Part shown: positions 42,349 through 50,994 of the stretch, one piece after another | How the letters are laid out: each line of letters starts with the position of its first letter | Numbering within the stretch: the stretch's first letter is position 1 | Origin: Mesorhizobium sp. B2-7-1 | GTDB lineage: Bacteria > Pseudomonadota > Alphaproteobacteria > Rhizobiales > Rhizobiaceae | Assembly: GCF_006440735.1 (NCBI RefSeq) | Contig: NZ_VFUA01000004.1 | Coordinates: 1 to 64,000 of the forward strand | Length of the DNA stretch: 64,000 bases | Direction: 5' to 3' | The notes under the pieces: generated by a model | Database searches by the model: none | What the model saw: only the letters and a program-made list of their open reading frames with translations | Told to the model about the DNA's origin: nothing | Program-made: the position numbers and the translations under genes

Positions 42349-43107
42349 TCAGGCGAAGGCCCAGACGTCCTCGGCCTGGAAGCCGACCTGGTAGCCGGCG
42401 GTCTTGAGCTTGACCACAACCTCGCCGATCTCGGCGGCCGGCAGCGCGCCGACCTCGATCTTGATCATGCCGGGGCGGTAGCGCTCGAGGTCGAGCTGCT
42501 CGAACACCATCCAGTCGGCGCCTTCGCAATCGACCAGGAAAGCGTCGATATGGGCAATGCCGTTGCGGTCGAGCAGCGTCTGCAAGGTCTCCGACGGCAC
42601 CTCGATGTCCTTCAGATGCGGCGCGAACTTGTTGAAGTTGGCGTCGGCCCCGCCCCAGGCGTTCTTGCCCGACATCAGATTGGTGTCGGTGACCGACGAG
42701 CAGCCGATGAACTCGATCGGCAGCGTGCCGGCTTCCAGCGCCGCGGCATCGAAGGTGTGGACCGTGATCGTGCCCTTGGTCCTTGTCACCGCCACCGGCT
42801 CGATGACGAAGCGGCCGGCATCCGGGTAATTGGCGCGAAGCCGCTTCTGATTGTAGGGGATCGGCTCGACCAGCATGGCGCGCGCGCCGGGGATCCGGTG
42901 CAGCCAGGGCGTCACGTCATCGAACAGCGCGCCGTCGCAGGCGCCGACATTGACCATCTGGAACGGCCGGCCATTGCCACCGAAACGCGCCCGGAACGCC
43001 GCCTTGGCGAGGAACTTCGTGCCGTGCAACGCCGGCCCGCGATCGAGCAGGCTCGCAGGCAGGCCGAGCGACAGGAGAATGCGCGCGAAGCTGGAAAGCG
43101 AGCTCAT
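42349..43107 (-). CDS. FkbM-family methyltransferase
   Basis: 252 residues with the SAM-binding FkbM fold: VNVGACDGALFDDV as motif I, LVEPIPYNQKRL as motif II, and the C-terminal IDAFLVDCEGADWMVF. FkbM enzymes O-methylate sugars or polyketides. It is the last gene of the operon running from 50194; its ATG overlaps the stop of the membrane glycosyltransferase by 4 bases. Methylation of a glycan made by this operon is likely (inference). Confidence 0.87.
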   Translation of the reverse strand: MSSLSSFARILLSLGLPASLLDRGPALHGTKFLAKAAFRARFGGNGRPFQMVNVGACDGALFDDVTPWLHRIPGARAMLVEPIPYNQKRLRANYPDAGRFVIEPVAVTRTKGTITVHTFDAAALEAGTLPIEFIGCSSVTDTNLMSGKNAWGGADANFNKFAPHLKDIEVPSETLQTLLDRNGIAHIDAFLVDCEGADWMVFEQLDLERYRPGMIKIEVGALPAAEIGEVVVKLKTAGYQVGFQAEDVWAFA

Positions 43108-44336
43108 GACTTGTCTCCGGGAATGACCTGCGGCGCCGCGCGGCGCCCGCCTTGGCTCGCCGCGGCCCACAGAGCCATCAGCGGCGCGGCGAGCAGCAGG
43201 AAGGGCGGCAGAAGATTGGGGAAATAGATGCGGGTGTCGTGGATCGGGAAGACGGCGAACTTCGCCAGCACGCCGAGCACCAGCGCCGCCAGCAGAATGC
43301 CGGCGCGGCGGTCGAGTTGGAAGCCAGCACGGTTCAAGCCGAACCAGCCCGCCAGTGCCAGGACCGAAACACCGACCCAGCTGTTGACGCCGATGGCGCG
43401 CACCACCGACGCGGCGAAGGCCTTCAGATAGGCAGCCACCGAAAACGGCGGCTCGAACCCGACCATGTTGTAATGTTGCTCGATGCTGGAAAACCATAGA
43501 TGCGGCCACCAGCCGGGATGCTGCGCCCAGTGCGAAATGGCGAAATAGGCGATGAATGAGGCAGCGAAACCGGCCAGCGCGCCCCATGCCTTCTCGCGGA
43601 ACGCGACGAGCAGCACCGCGAAAATGGCGAGGAAGACGATGTTGTCGGGCCTGGCCATGAAAGCCAGGAAAAGCAGGACCGCCGTCGCCGCCTCGCGCTT
43701 GCGCACATAGGCGAAGAGCCCGCCGAGGAACAGCGCCGAGCACAGCAGATCGGGCGTCGAGGCCCGCGCCGCATCGCCGAAATCGGCCATGATCAGCACC
43801 GCGCCGACGACCGGCGCCAGCGCCAGCGCGCCTTCCGCGCGCAGCCAGGCGAGCGTGATGACGCCGGACAGAAGCACCGCGAACACCTGCACCAGCCGCA
43901 TCGCCTCGACCGGCGAGACGACATGGCTGAGGTTGGACAGGATCTCGGCATAGAGGAACTTGATCCGGTACATGCCGAGCAGCGAATGGAAGTCGGCCGC
44001 GTTGTCCGCCATGTGGCTGCGGAAGCCGCCGCCGTCGTCGGTCAGCGTCTTGTAGTCACCGGCCGACACGCCGGTCTTGACCGTGCTGTAGGCATAGTCG
44101 TGCAGCGCCTGCGGATCGGGATAGGTGCCTTCCTCGGCGATCGCCAGATAGGGCAGCATGTCCCAGTTGGCGTCGGGCATGAACCAGGCGGTCGCAGCGG
44201 TCAGCAGGATATAGAGCGAGAAGGCGACCGCGCCGATCGACGCGCCCCATTTTGCGTAAACCCCCTCGCCCCACGCCAGGCCGGCGCCGGTCAGCCGTTC
44301 CAGCGGATTGGTCGGAGCGGACGGCCTGGTCAGCAT
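43104..44336 (-). CDS. Polytopic membrane protein, probable glycosyltransferase
   Basis: 410 residues with roughly ten hydrophobic segments. The first periplasmic loop carries an acidic motif (MPDANWDMLPYLAIAEEG) in the place where GT-C glycosyltransferases have their catalytic Asp, and the rest resembles polyprenyl-phosphate-sugar-using transferases. I cannot assign a named family with certainty. It lies 12 bases after the aminotransferase gene and overlaps the FkbM gene, so it belongs to the glycan operon. Confidence 0.68.
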   Translation of the reverse strand: MLTRPSAPTNPLERLTGAGLAWGEGVYAKWGASIGAVAFSLYILLTAATAWFMPDANWDMLPYLAIAEEGTYPDPQALHDYAYSTVKTGVSAGDYKTLTDDGGGFRSHMADNAADFHSLLGMYRIKFLYAEILSNLSHVVSPVEAMRLVQVFAVLLSGVITLAWLRAEGALALAPVVGAVLIMADFGDAARASTPDLLCSALFLGGLFAYVRKREAATAVLLFLAFMARPDNIVFLAIFAVLLVAFREKAWGALAGFAASFIAYFAISHWAQHPGWWPHLWFSSIEQHYNMVGFEPPFSVAAYLKAFAASVVRAIGVNSWVGVSVLALAGWFGLNRAGFQLDRRAGILLAALVLGVLAKFAVFPIHDTRIYFPNLLPPFLLLAAPLMALWAAASQGGRRAAPQVIPGDKS

Positions 44337-44348
44337 GCTCGGCGGCCT

Positions 44349-45824
44349 CTACTTGCCGACCTGGCTTTTCACGAAATCCTTCACGATCGCCACGATGCCG
44401 CGCGACAACAAGCTGTCGAAGGCATCGACGAAGCGGTCGATATGCTCGGGCTGGCAGATCAGCGGCGGCTCGAGCCGGATGACGTTGCGGTTGTATTCGG
44501 TGAAGGCGACGAGCACGTCGTAGTCGCGCAGAAGCAACGAGCCGACGAAGCCCGACAGGGAGCCCTTCAGCTTGTCGTCGAGCACGCTCACCACCGGTCT
44601 GAGCACCATCGGCAGGGTCTGCGAGAAATCGTGGAACTCGAGCCCGATCATAAAGCCCTTGCCGCGCACGTCCTTGATGATCTTCGGATATTTTTCCTTG
44701 AGCGCCTTGAGCCGCTGCAAAAGGTACTCGCCGGTCGAGGCGGCGTTGTCGATCAGCCCCTCGTCATAGAGCACATTGATGCCCTCGATCGCGGTGACGC
44801 AGGCCTCGCCCATGCCGCCGAAGGTCGCCATGGCATGGATCATCGCCGTCTTCGGCGTGCCATAGGCCTTCATGTAGACGTCGCGCCTGGCAATCATGGC
44901 GCCGACCGCCGCCTTGCCGGCGCCAAGCGACTTCGCCAGCGCCGTCACATCCGGCACCACGCCGTAGTGCTCGAAGGCGTAGAAGCGACCCGAGCGGCCA
45001 TAGCCGCACTGCACTTCATCGGCGACCCACAGCACACCATGCCGGTCGCAAAGCGCGCGCAGCTTCTGCCAATATTCGGCCGGCGCCTGGACGATGCCGC
45101 CACCGCCCTGGATGGTCTCCAGCACGATGACGCCGATCTCGGGATCGCTCTTGAACAGCCGCTCGACGGCGTCGATGTCGGCGAAGGGAACGCGGACCGT
45201 ATTGTCAGCCATCTTGAAGTCGGCGCGGTAGAGCTGGCCGTCGGTGATGCCGAGCACACCCTTGGTCTTGCCGTGGAAGGAATTCTCGGCATAGACGATT
45301 TTTGGCCGCTTCGGTCCAGCGGCGCGCTCGGCGAGCTTCACCGCCGCTTCCATGGCCTCCGAGCCGGACGAGCCGAGGAACACCATGTCGAGGTCGCCGG
45401 GCGAGCATTTGGCGATGTTGTGCGCAAGGGCTGCCGCATATTGCGACATGAAGGCGATGGCGATCTCCTGGCGCTTTTCCTCCTGGAACTTCTTGCGGGC
45501 ATCCAGGATGCGCGGATGGTTGTGGCCGAAGGCGAGCGAGCCGAAGCCGCCGAAGAAGTCGAGGATCTTGCGGCCGTTCTGGTCGACGTAGAACATGCCC
45601 TCGGCGCGCTCGATCTTGACCTTGTGGAAGCCGAGCAGCTTCATGAAATGCAGCTGTCCGGGGTTGAGATGCGCCTTGAACAGGTCGGTGATGCGGGCGA
45701 CGTCCATCGCCTTCGCCTGCTCGACGCTGATCAGCTCGGGCTTGGCGATGGAGGTGGGCGAAAGCGCCGGCGCGTCGACCAGCGTGCGCGCGCCTGTCTG
45801 TTCCGGCTTGGCCATGACGGTCAT
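44349..45824 (-). CDS. Class-III PLP-dependent aminotransferase
   Basis: 491 residues. The class-III pattern is complete: GSSGSEAMEAAVKLA for the phosphate cup, FHGKTKG, VADEVQCGYGRSG for the PLP-contacting aspartate, and the Schiff-base lysine in ALAKSLGAG. The family includes ornithine, putrescine and 4-aminobutyrate transaminases. The ~40-residue N-terminal and the C-terminal extensions are longer than usual. It sits 22 bases behind the epimerase gene inside the glycan operon, where an omega-aminotransferase is unexpected; it may make an amine for a glycan substituent. GGGAG lies 9 bases before the ATG. Confidence 0.85.
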   Translation of the reverse strand: MTVMAKPEQTGARTLVDAPALSPTSIAKPELISVEQAKAMDVARITDLFKAHLNPGQLHFMKLLGFHKVKIERAEGMFYVDQNGRKILDFFGGFGSLAFGHNHPRILDARKKFQEEKRQEIAIAFMSQYAAALAHNIAKCSPGDLDMVFLGSSGSEAMEAAVKLAERAAGPKRPKIVYAENSFHGKTKGVLGITDGQLYRADFKMADNTVRVPFADIDAVERLFKSDPEIGVIVLETIQGGGGIVQAPAEYWQKLRALCDRHGVLWVADEVQCGYGRSGRFYAFEHYGVVPDVTALAKSLGAGKAAVGAMIARRDVYMKAYGTPKTAMIHAMATFGGMGEACVTAIEGINVLYDEGLIDNAASTGEYLLQRLKALKEKYPKIIKDVRGKGFMIGLEFHDFSQTLPMVLRPVVSVLDDKLKGSLSGFVGSLLLRDYDVLVAFTEYNRNVIRLEPPLICQPEHIDRFVDAFDSLLSRGIVAIVKDFVKSQVGK

Positions 45825-45846
45825 CTCTGAATCTCCCTTCGTCGCC

Positions 45847-46854
45847 CTATTCGGCAGGCACGTGTGTGGTGGCGACGGCATGGCCGTCCTTCTTGGCGCG
45901 GTATTCGCTGTAGGCGGCGATCAGCATGTCCTCGTCGCGATATTGCGGCACCCAGCCGAGCTGGCGCTCGGCCTTGGACACGTCGAGCACGCACTCCTCG
46001 TCGGCGATCAGATACTGTTCCGGATCCATGATCGGCATGTTCACGAGATCGAGCAGGTCGAGCGTGCGCTTGACCGCCCAGCCGGGCGTCGGCAGCAGGA
46101 TCGACCGCGAGCCGGCATGGCGGATCAGGTCGCCGAGCAATCTTTTGACCGGCGGCGGATTGAGCGAGCCGAGATTATAGGCCTCGTTCGGCACGCCGGC
46201 TTTCCAGGCCGCGCGGGCGGCCTCCGCGCAGTCGAACACCGAGATGAACTGATAGGGATTCCTGCCCGAGCCGATCATCGGCACCGGAAGGCTCCAGTCG
46301 ATCAGCTTGAACAGCTTTTCCAGGATGCCGAGGCGTCCGGGGCCGATGATCAGGCGCGGCCTGAACAACGAGACCGACATGCCGCGCTTGCGCCATTCAG
46401 CGGCGAGCTCCTCGGTCTTGAGTTTCGACAGCCCGTACTCGCCGAGCGGCGAGACCGGATGGTCCTCGGTCATCGGCAGCACCACCGTATGGCCGTAGAT
46501 CATGTCGGTCGTGTAGTGGACCAGCTTCGACGCACCGGCCTTGTCCATCGCCTGCATGATGTTCTCGGAGCCGTGGAAATTCACCGGGAAGAAGAAATCA
46601 TGCCGCTTGGCGCGCACCTGGATCGGCGACAGCATCTTGGCCGACAAATTGTAGACCATGTCATCGGCCTTGAGCCCCACCTTCGCGACCGAGGCGGGAT
46701 CGGTGACGTCGCAGGTGATGAAGCGCAGCGAGCGGTAATGCGGCAGGTCGCTCTTGACGATATCGGCGACGACGACGGTCTCGCCATCGGCGACGAGCTT
46801 GGGGGCAAGGTGACGGCCGACGAAGCCATCGCCGCCGAAAATCACATGTCTCAT
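45847..46854 (-). CDS. NAD-dependent epimerase/dehydratase (extended SDR)
   Basis: 335 residues. N-terminal FGGDGFVGRHLA (residues 6-17), TTD active-site region near residue 115 and YGLSK for the catalytic Tyr-Lys pair. It resembles nucleotide-sugar epimerases and 3-beta-HSD-like proteins. Its start overlaps the stop of the small EamA-type gene by 4 bases. In the glycan operon it could be the reductase partner of the DprE1-like oxidase, although it is not of the classical DprE2 short type. Confidence 0.82.
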   Translation of the reverse strand: MRHVIFGGDGFVGRHLAPKLVADGETVVVADIVKSDLPHYRSLRFITCDVTDPASVAKVGLKADDMVYNLSAKMLSPIQVRAKRHDFFFPVNFHGSENIMQAMDKAGASKLVHYTTDMIYGHTVVLPMTEDHPVSPLGEYGLSKLKTEELAAEWRKRGMSVSLFRPRLIIGPGRLGILEKLFKLIDWSLPVPMIGSGRNPYQFISVFDCAEAARAAWKAGVPNEAYNLGSLNPPPVKRLLGDLIRHAGSRSILLPTPGWAVKRTLDLLDLVNMPIMDPEQYLIADEECVLDVSKAERQLGWVPQYRDEDMLIAAYSEYRAKKDGHAVATTHVPAE

Positions 46855-47285
46855 CGAACGACCTCGCTTGTGCCGATCTTGTCGGGATTGATGGATGCGG
46901 TCCTGTCCTCATGCCCGCGTCCACTTTGCGCGATCAGGACCGTGCCGACGCAGATGCAGGCGATGCCGGCGATGCGCCAGCCATTGAGGTCCTCGCGGAA
47001 GACGAAATAGGCAAAGATCGCCACGGCGACGTAGGCGAGGCTGAGGAACGGATAGGCGAAGCTGAGCTCGACCTTGGACAGCACATAAAGATGCGACGCC
47101 ATCGAGATGACGAAGGTGCACAGGCCGAGGAACACCCAGGGGCTGAACACGATCTGCAGGAGCTTGACGAGCGGATTGACGCCTTCGAAGGAGATCGGCC
47201 CCATCGACATCATGCCCTGCTTCAGCATCAGTTGCGCCGCGGCATTGGTCATGACCGTGAAGAGAATGAAGATTATGTATTTCAT
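46851..47285 (-). CDS. Small EamA/SMR-like membrane protein, possible lipid-sugar flippase
   Basis: 144 residues with four hydrophobic helices (IFILFTVMTNAAAQLML, VFLGLCTFVISMASHLYVLS, AYPFLSLAYVAVAIFAYFVF, IAGIACICVGTVLIAQ) and a polar tail. It is half-size like ArnE/ArnF, which flip undecaprenyl-phosphate aminoarabinose. The gene overlaps the epimerase gene by 4 bases. Given the DprE1-like and UbiA genes upstream, a flippase for a polyprenyl-phosphate sugar is the best guess. Confidence 0.72.
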   Translation of the reverse strand: MKYIIFILFTVMTNAAAQLMLKQGMMSMGPISFEGVNPLVKLLQIVFSPWVFLGLCTFVISMASHLYVLSKVELSFAYPFLSLAYVAVAIFAYFVFREDLNGWRIAGIACICVGTVLIAQSGRGHEDRTASINPDKIGTSEVVR

Positions 47286-47408
47286 TGTTGCTACCCCGCC
47301 CCTTGGGCGGTCCTATTACAGACCTGCAAATATTTCGTGAAGCTCGGACGGTGTTTTGCGTAAACCAGGGCGCAACGTTTCATTTACCACGATTTATTCG
47401 ACTTTTAT

Positions 47409-48764
47409 CTATTCCGCAGCTTCCGAAACTCCTCTCGTTACATCCAGTCTTTTCGCCGTCCGCGCCCAGAAACCCGACAGGAAAGCCGGGTCGCGGAGCG
47501 CCTCCAGCTGCTGCCATTGCGGGAACGACACGGCGAATATCTCAGGCCCCATCCGGGCGTCCTTGTAGGGGTTCACCGCCCCGCCGGCCTCGACCGTGAT
47601 GCGGTCGAGCTCGGCGAGCAGCCGCAACGTCCTTTCGCCCCGGTTGGGGAAATCGAGCGTCAGCGTGTAACCCGGCCGTGGGAACGACAGCAGCGCCGGC
47701 GAGCGGACGTCGCCGAAGCGCTTGAGCACCGTCAGGAACGATCCCTCGCCCGCCCGCCGCGCAGCCTCGAGCAACGCCGGGACGATGCGACGGGCATCTT
47801 CGTCCGACACCACGCTCTGGTGCTGGAAAAGCCCGCGCGGCCCGTAGAGCCGGTTCCAGTCGCGGACGCCGTCGAGCGGAAAGAAGAAGCCCTGATAGCT
47901 CGCCTGGCGCGGAGCCTCGGACTTGCCCTTTTTCCAGCGATAGGCCGCATTGAAGACGGTGAGGAAAGGCCGGTTCAGCATATTGAATGGCTGCTGCACC
48001 GGCACGGAAAGCCGGCTGCCGGCATTGGCGGCGGCGTGCGAGCCGTGCTCGGCATGATTGCCGGTGAACAAAAGCCCGCGCCCGCGCCCGTGGCCGCCGG
48101 CAAGCTGGTCGATCCAGGCGACGGCATATTCGTTGGCCTGGTCGGCCGCCTCGGCAAGATCGAAGAATTCGCCGAGATCGCGAAACCGCGTCGCCTTTTC
48201 GGCTATGTCGAGCGAGGGCACCCGCATCAGCTTGATCGATGCCGACAGGATCAGCCCGGTCAGGCCCATGCCGCCGATCGTTGCCCCGAAAAGGCGGACA
48301 TTGTCGGTTGCCGAGCAATGATAGGTTCGTCCGTCGGACCGGAGCAGCGTCAAGGCCTCGACATGGCAGCCGAAGGTGCCGCGCCGATGATGGTTCTTGC
48401 CGTGGACGTCATTGGCGATCGCGCCGCCCAGCGTCACGAACTGCGTGCCTGGAACCACGGCCGGAAAGAAGCCGTGGGGTGCGGCAAAAGCGATGATGTC
48501 GCAAAGCAGCGTGCCGGCATCCGCTTCGAGCACGCCGGTCTCGGCGTTGAAGGAACGGATGAGGTTGAGCGGCCGCATATCGACCACCATGCCGGCATCG
48601 TTCTGGCAGCTGTCGCCATAGGAACGGCCATTGCCATAGCCGAGCAGCGATCCCGGCGTCGCCGCGCCCTTTTTCAGAATGGCGATCGCCTCGTCCGCCG
48701 TGATCGCCTTCCGCGCCGGCGGGGTCGCCAGTCCGAAGCTGCCGAAGCGCTCCCGCCCCATCAC
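47409..48764 (-). CDS. DprE1-like FAD-dependent oxidase (polyprenylphosphoryl-ribose 2'-oxidase)
   Basis: 451 residues of the vanillyl-alcohol-oxidase flavoprotein fold. The FAD loop LGYGNGRSYGDS is at 41-52, PGTQFVTLGGAIANDVHGKNHH follows near 105-125, and the C-terminal NPYKDARMGPEIF has K401 in the position of the conserved lysine of mycobacterial DprE1. DprE1 oxidises decaprenylphosphoryl-ribose on the way to the arabinose donor. It overlaps the HAD-UbiA gene by 4 bases. That pairing (UbiA phosphoribosyl transferase plus DprE1) is the core of the mycobacterial pathway, and relatives in Azorhizobium (noe genes) serve Nod-factor arabinosylation. Confidence 0.8.
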   Translation of the reverse strand: MMGRERFGSFGLATPPARKAITADEAIAILKKGAATPGSLLGYGNGRSYGDSCQNDAGMVVDMRPLNLIRSFNAETGVLEADAGTLLCDIIAFAAPHGFFPAVVPGTQFVTLGGAIANDVHGKNHHRRGTFGCHVEALTLLRSDGRTYHCSATDNVRLFGATIGGMGLTGLILSASIKLMRVPSLDIAEKATRFRDLGEFFDLAEAADQANEYAVAWIDQLAGGHGRGRGLLFTGNHAEHGSHAAANAGSRLSVPVQQPFNMLNRPFLTVFNAAYRWKKGKSEAPRQASYQGFFFPLDGVRDWNRLYGPRGLFQHQSVVSDEDARRIVPALLEAARRAGEGSFLTVLKRFGDVRSPALLSFPRPGYTLTLDFPNRGERTLRLLAELDRITVEAGGAVNPYKDARMGPEIFAVSFPQWQQLEALRDPAFLSGFWARTAKRLDVTRGVSEAAE

Positions 48765-50194
48765 CAGCCTCCGGCGACGAGGAAGACCGCGCCGATGGCG
48801 ACGACGATCTGGCTGCGCCAGTCACGGATGATGAAGACGACCGGGTCGTCATGCATCTCGTCGCGCCGGGCGAGGATCCAGACGCGCATCGTCAGGTAAA
48901 GCACGATCGGCGCCAGCGGCCATATCAGCCACGGATGCGGATAGAGCTCGCGCACCGCCGGGCTGTCCATATAGAGCGCCAGGACCATCGCCGACGAGAA
49001 AGCCGACGCCATGCCGGCCTGGGCGACGATCTCCTGGTCCTCGGTGCGATAGCCGCGGCCGGCGATGCGCTCGCCTGGAGGAATGGCCGTGGTGCGCAGT
49101 TCGACGAAGCGCTTCACCAGCGCCAGCGACAAGAAGAAGAAGATCGAGAAGGCGAGCAGCCAGAAGGAGACATCGACGCCGGTGGCGGCCGCACCCGCCA
49201 GCACGCGGATCGTGTAGAGGCCGGCGAGCGTCAGCACATCGACGAGCAGCATGCGCTTGAACGACAGCGAATAGGCGGTGGTGACGGCCATGTAGCCCAA
49301 AAGCACGCCGAGGAACTCGATCGGAAGGAAGAGGCTTGCGGCGATGCCGATCGCAAGCAGCCCGGCGATCGCGCCGAGACCGAACGGAATGGACAGCGCG
49401 CCGCTGGCGAAAGGCCGGTTGCGTTTTGTCGGGTGCTTGCGGTCCAGCGCCAGGTCGAAGAAATCGTTGAGGATATAGATGGCGGACGCCACGGCGCTGA
49501 AAGAGACGAACGCCAGCAGGCACTGCCATATCATGTCCGGATTGAAATATTCGTGTGACAGCACCATCGGCACGGCGATCAGCGAGTTCTTCAGCCACTG
49601 ATGCATGCGCAGCATCTTGACGTAGGTCCCCAGCGTCGGCTTCGGCGCCGGCATGGCCTCGGCTTGATGCGCCGCCTGCCAGCGCCGCGCGCTAAGGTCG
49701 GGCGCCACCACGAGCGCGTTGCGCGCGGCGTCGAACACTTTGAGATCGTGGCGGCTGTTGCCGGCATAGTCGAAGCCTGCGTCGCCATAGGCGGCGACAA
49801 GCGCTGCGCATTTCCTGCCGGAGGTCATGTTGTGCGGGCCGTCGGTCGCCAGCACATGATCGAAGATACCGAGATGCGCCGCGATCGCCTCCGCGAATTT
49901 GCGCGGCGTTCCCGTCGCCAGCACGATCTTGCGGCCCTCCCGGTGCTCGGCGCGCAGCCGGTCAAGCAGGTCCTGACGGTAAGGCAGCGAGGCCGGGTCC
50001 ATGTCGACGCGCCTGGCGATCTCCTGCTTCAGCCGTGCCGGGCCGCCTGTCAGCCACAGAGGCAGGAGAAAGAGATAGAGCGGGTTTTTCTTGAGCAGGA
50101 TGAACAGGCCTTCCCACAGAAGGTCCGTTGCAATCAGCGTACCGTCGAGATCGACCGCAAGCGGAATTGCGTTCCTGTCCGACCTCGCGTCCAT
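48761..50194 (-). CDS. HAD hydrolase-UbiA prenyltransferase fusion (polyprenyl phosphoribosyl transferase type)
   Basis: 477 residues in two parts. Residues 1-180 are a HAD phosphatase with DLDGT at 15-19 and motif II LATGT at 92-96. Residues ~185-477 are a UbiA membrane prenyltransferase of about nine helices with N243, D244, D247 and D251 (NDFFDLALD) and K257/R260 (KRNRP). In the mycobacterial arabinose pathway a UbiA protein (Rv3806c) makes decaprenylphosphoryl-phosphoribose and a separate phosphatase removes the phosphate; this fusion could do both. It is the first gene of the operon and co-translated with the DprE1-like gene. Confidence 0.83.
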   Translation of the reverse strand: MDARSDRNAIPLAVDLDGTLIATDLLWEGLFILLKKNPLYLFLLPLWLTGGPARLKQEIARRVDMDPASLPYRQDLLDRLRAEHREGRKIVLATGTPRKFAEAIAAHLGIFDHVLATDGPHNMTSGRKCAALVAAYGDAGFDYAGNSRHDLKVFDAARNALVVAPDLSARRWQAAHQAEAMPAPKPTLGTYVKMLRMHQWLKNSLIAVPMVLSHEYFNPDMIWQCLLAFVSFSAVASAIYILNDFFDLALDRKHPTKRNRPFASGALSIPFGLGAIAGLLAIGIAASLFLPIEFLGVLLGYMAVTTAYSLSFKRMLLVDVLTLAGLYTIRVLAGAAATGVDVSFWLLAFSIFFFLSLALVKRFVELRTTAIPPGERIAGRGYRTEDQEIVAQAGMASAFSSAMVLALYMDSPAVRELYPHPWLIWPLAPIVLYLTMRVWILARRDEMHDDPVVFIIRDWRSQIVVAIGAVFLVAGGW

Positions 50195-50393
50195 TGTCCT
50201 GCCCCGATCGAGCGCAAGATCCCGAAATTCCGATCACGGAAAGATCATGCGCCAACTCAACCCACGCCGTATGCCGGCGTCCTCGGGTCGGATATAGCGG
50301 GTCATGACGCAGCGAACGTTAAAACGCTCGGTTGCAGCGCGCTGCCATACCGGTTTTTCGACGTCATCGTTAAGCGTCGGCTACCGGAAACGA

Positions 50394-50421
50394 TAAAAGG
50401 CCGGACATCGGTCCGGCCTTT
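50394..50421 (-). terminator. Rho-independent terminator after the small periplasmic protein gene
   Basis: A perfect 11-bp stem AAAGGCCGGAC / GTCCGGCCTTT with loop ATCG; on the minus strand it is followed by a T run. It lies 20 bases from the stop at 50441. Confidence 0.85.
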
Positions 50422-50440
50422 GCCAATCTTGCGGTGAAGT

Positions 50441-50704
50441 TTACTTGATACGGGCCGCGCCGCCCGAGATTTCGACCGTCTCCGAGCCGGTCAGGGCTTC
50501 GAGGTCGCCATTGGGCAGGGTGACGAAGCAGCCGCTCGAGCAGAACTCCACCGTCTCGCCGGCGGCAAGCGTCAGCTCGCTCTTGGCGCCGCCTTCGGTC
50601 ACGACCAGGGTCCGCGTCTGAGCGTCCCTGTTGATCGCGCTGGCGGCGAAAGCCGAACCGCTCAGGGCCAACAAAGCGATGGCGGCAACGACAGACTTCC
50701 ACAT
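50441..50704 (-). CDS. Small periplasmic protein
   Basis: 87 residues. A signal peptide (MWKSVVAAIALLALSGSAFA, cleavage after AFA) is followed by a ~65-residue mature part with two close cysteines (EFCSSGCFV) that could form a disulfide or bind metal. The mature part is beta-rich (TRTLVVTEGG, ELTLAAGETVEF, ETVEISGGAARI). The start at 50704 is set by the signal peptide; the frame is open to 50767. A terminator follows. I do not recognise the family. Confidence 0.7.
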   Translation of the reverse strand: MWKSVVAAIALLALSGSAFAASAINRDAQTRTLVVTEGGAKSELTLAAGETVEFCSSGCFVTLPNGDLEALTGSETVEISGGAARIK

Positions 50705-50854
50705 TGCAATTCCGGTGTTTGCACACCGCCTCTGTTCAAGTTTGCAAGGCATTCTCGCCCTTTGCATCGAAGCTTATATGAGATGTTACCTGAACCGCAA
50801 CTGAATGCCGCATTCATGCCACAATCGGTTTCGGTATCGCAGACAACGTCGCCG

Positions 50855-50994
50855 AAGGTGTGTCGAGCTTCGGGCCGGCCGGGTCGAAAATGGCGAGTTC
50901 CGAGAACCGGAGCGGAGTACTTCAAGTATGTGAGCACCGGAAGCGCAGGAAACCGTCATTTGCAGGCCGGCCTCACCCGAATGTCGATGCACCT
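50855..50994. repeat. ~140-bp long imperfect palindromic repeat, copy A
   Basis: Ends are inverted (AAGGTGTGTCGAG... and ...TGTCGATGCACCT) and the interior holds nested dyads including GAGAACCGGAGCGGAG. It is about 85% like the copy at 58837. It abuts the stop codon of the mechanosensitive channel gene. Size and structure resemble the RIME-type intergenic mosaic elements of rhizobia. Confidence 0.8.
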
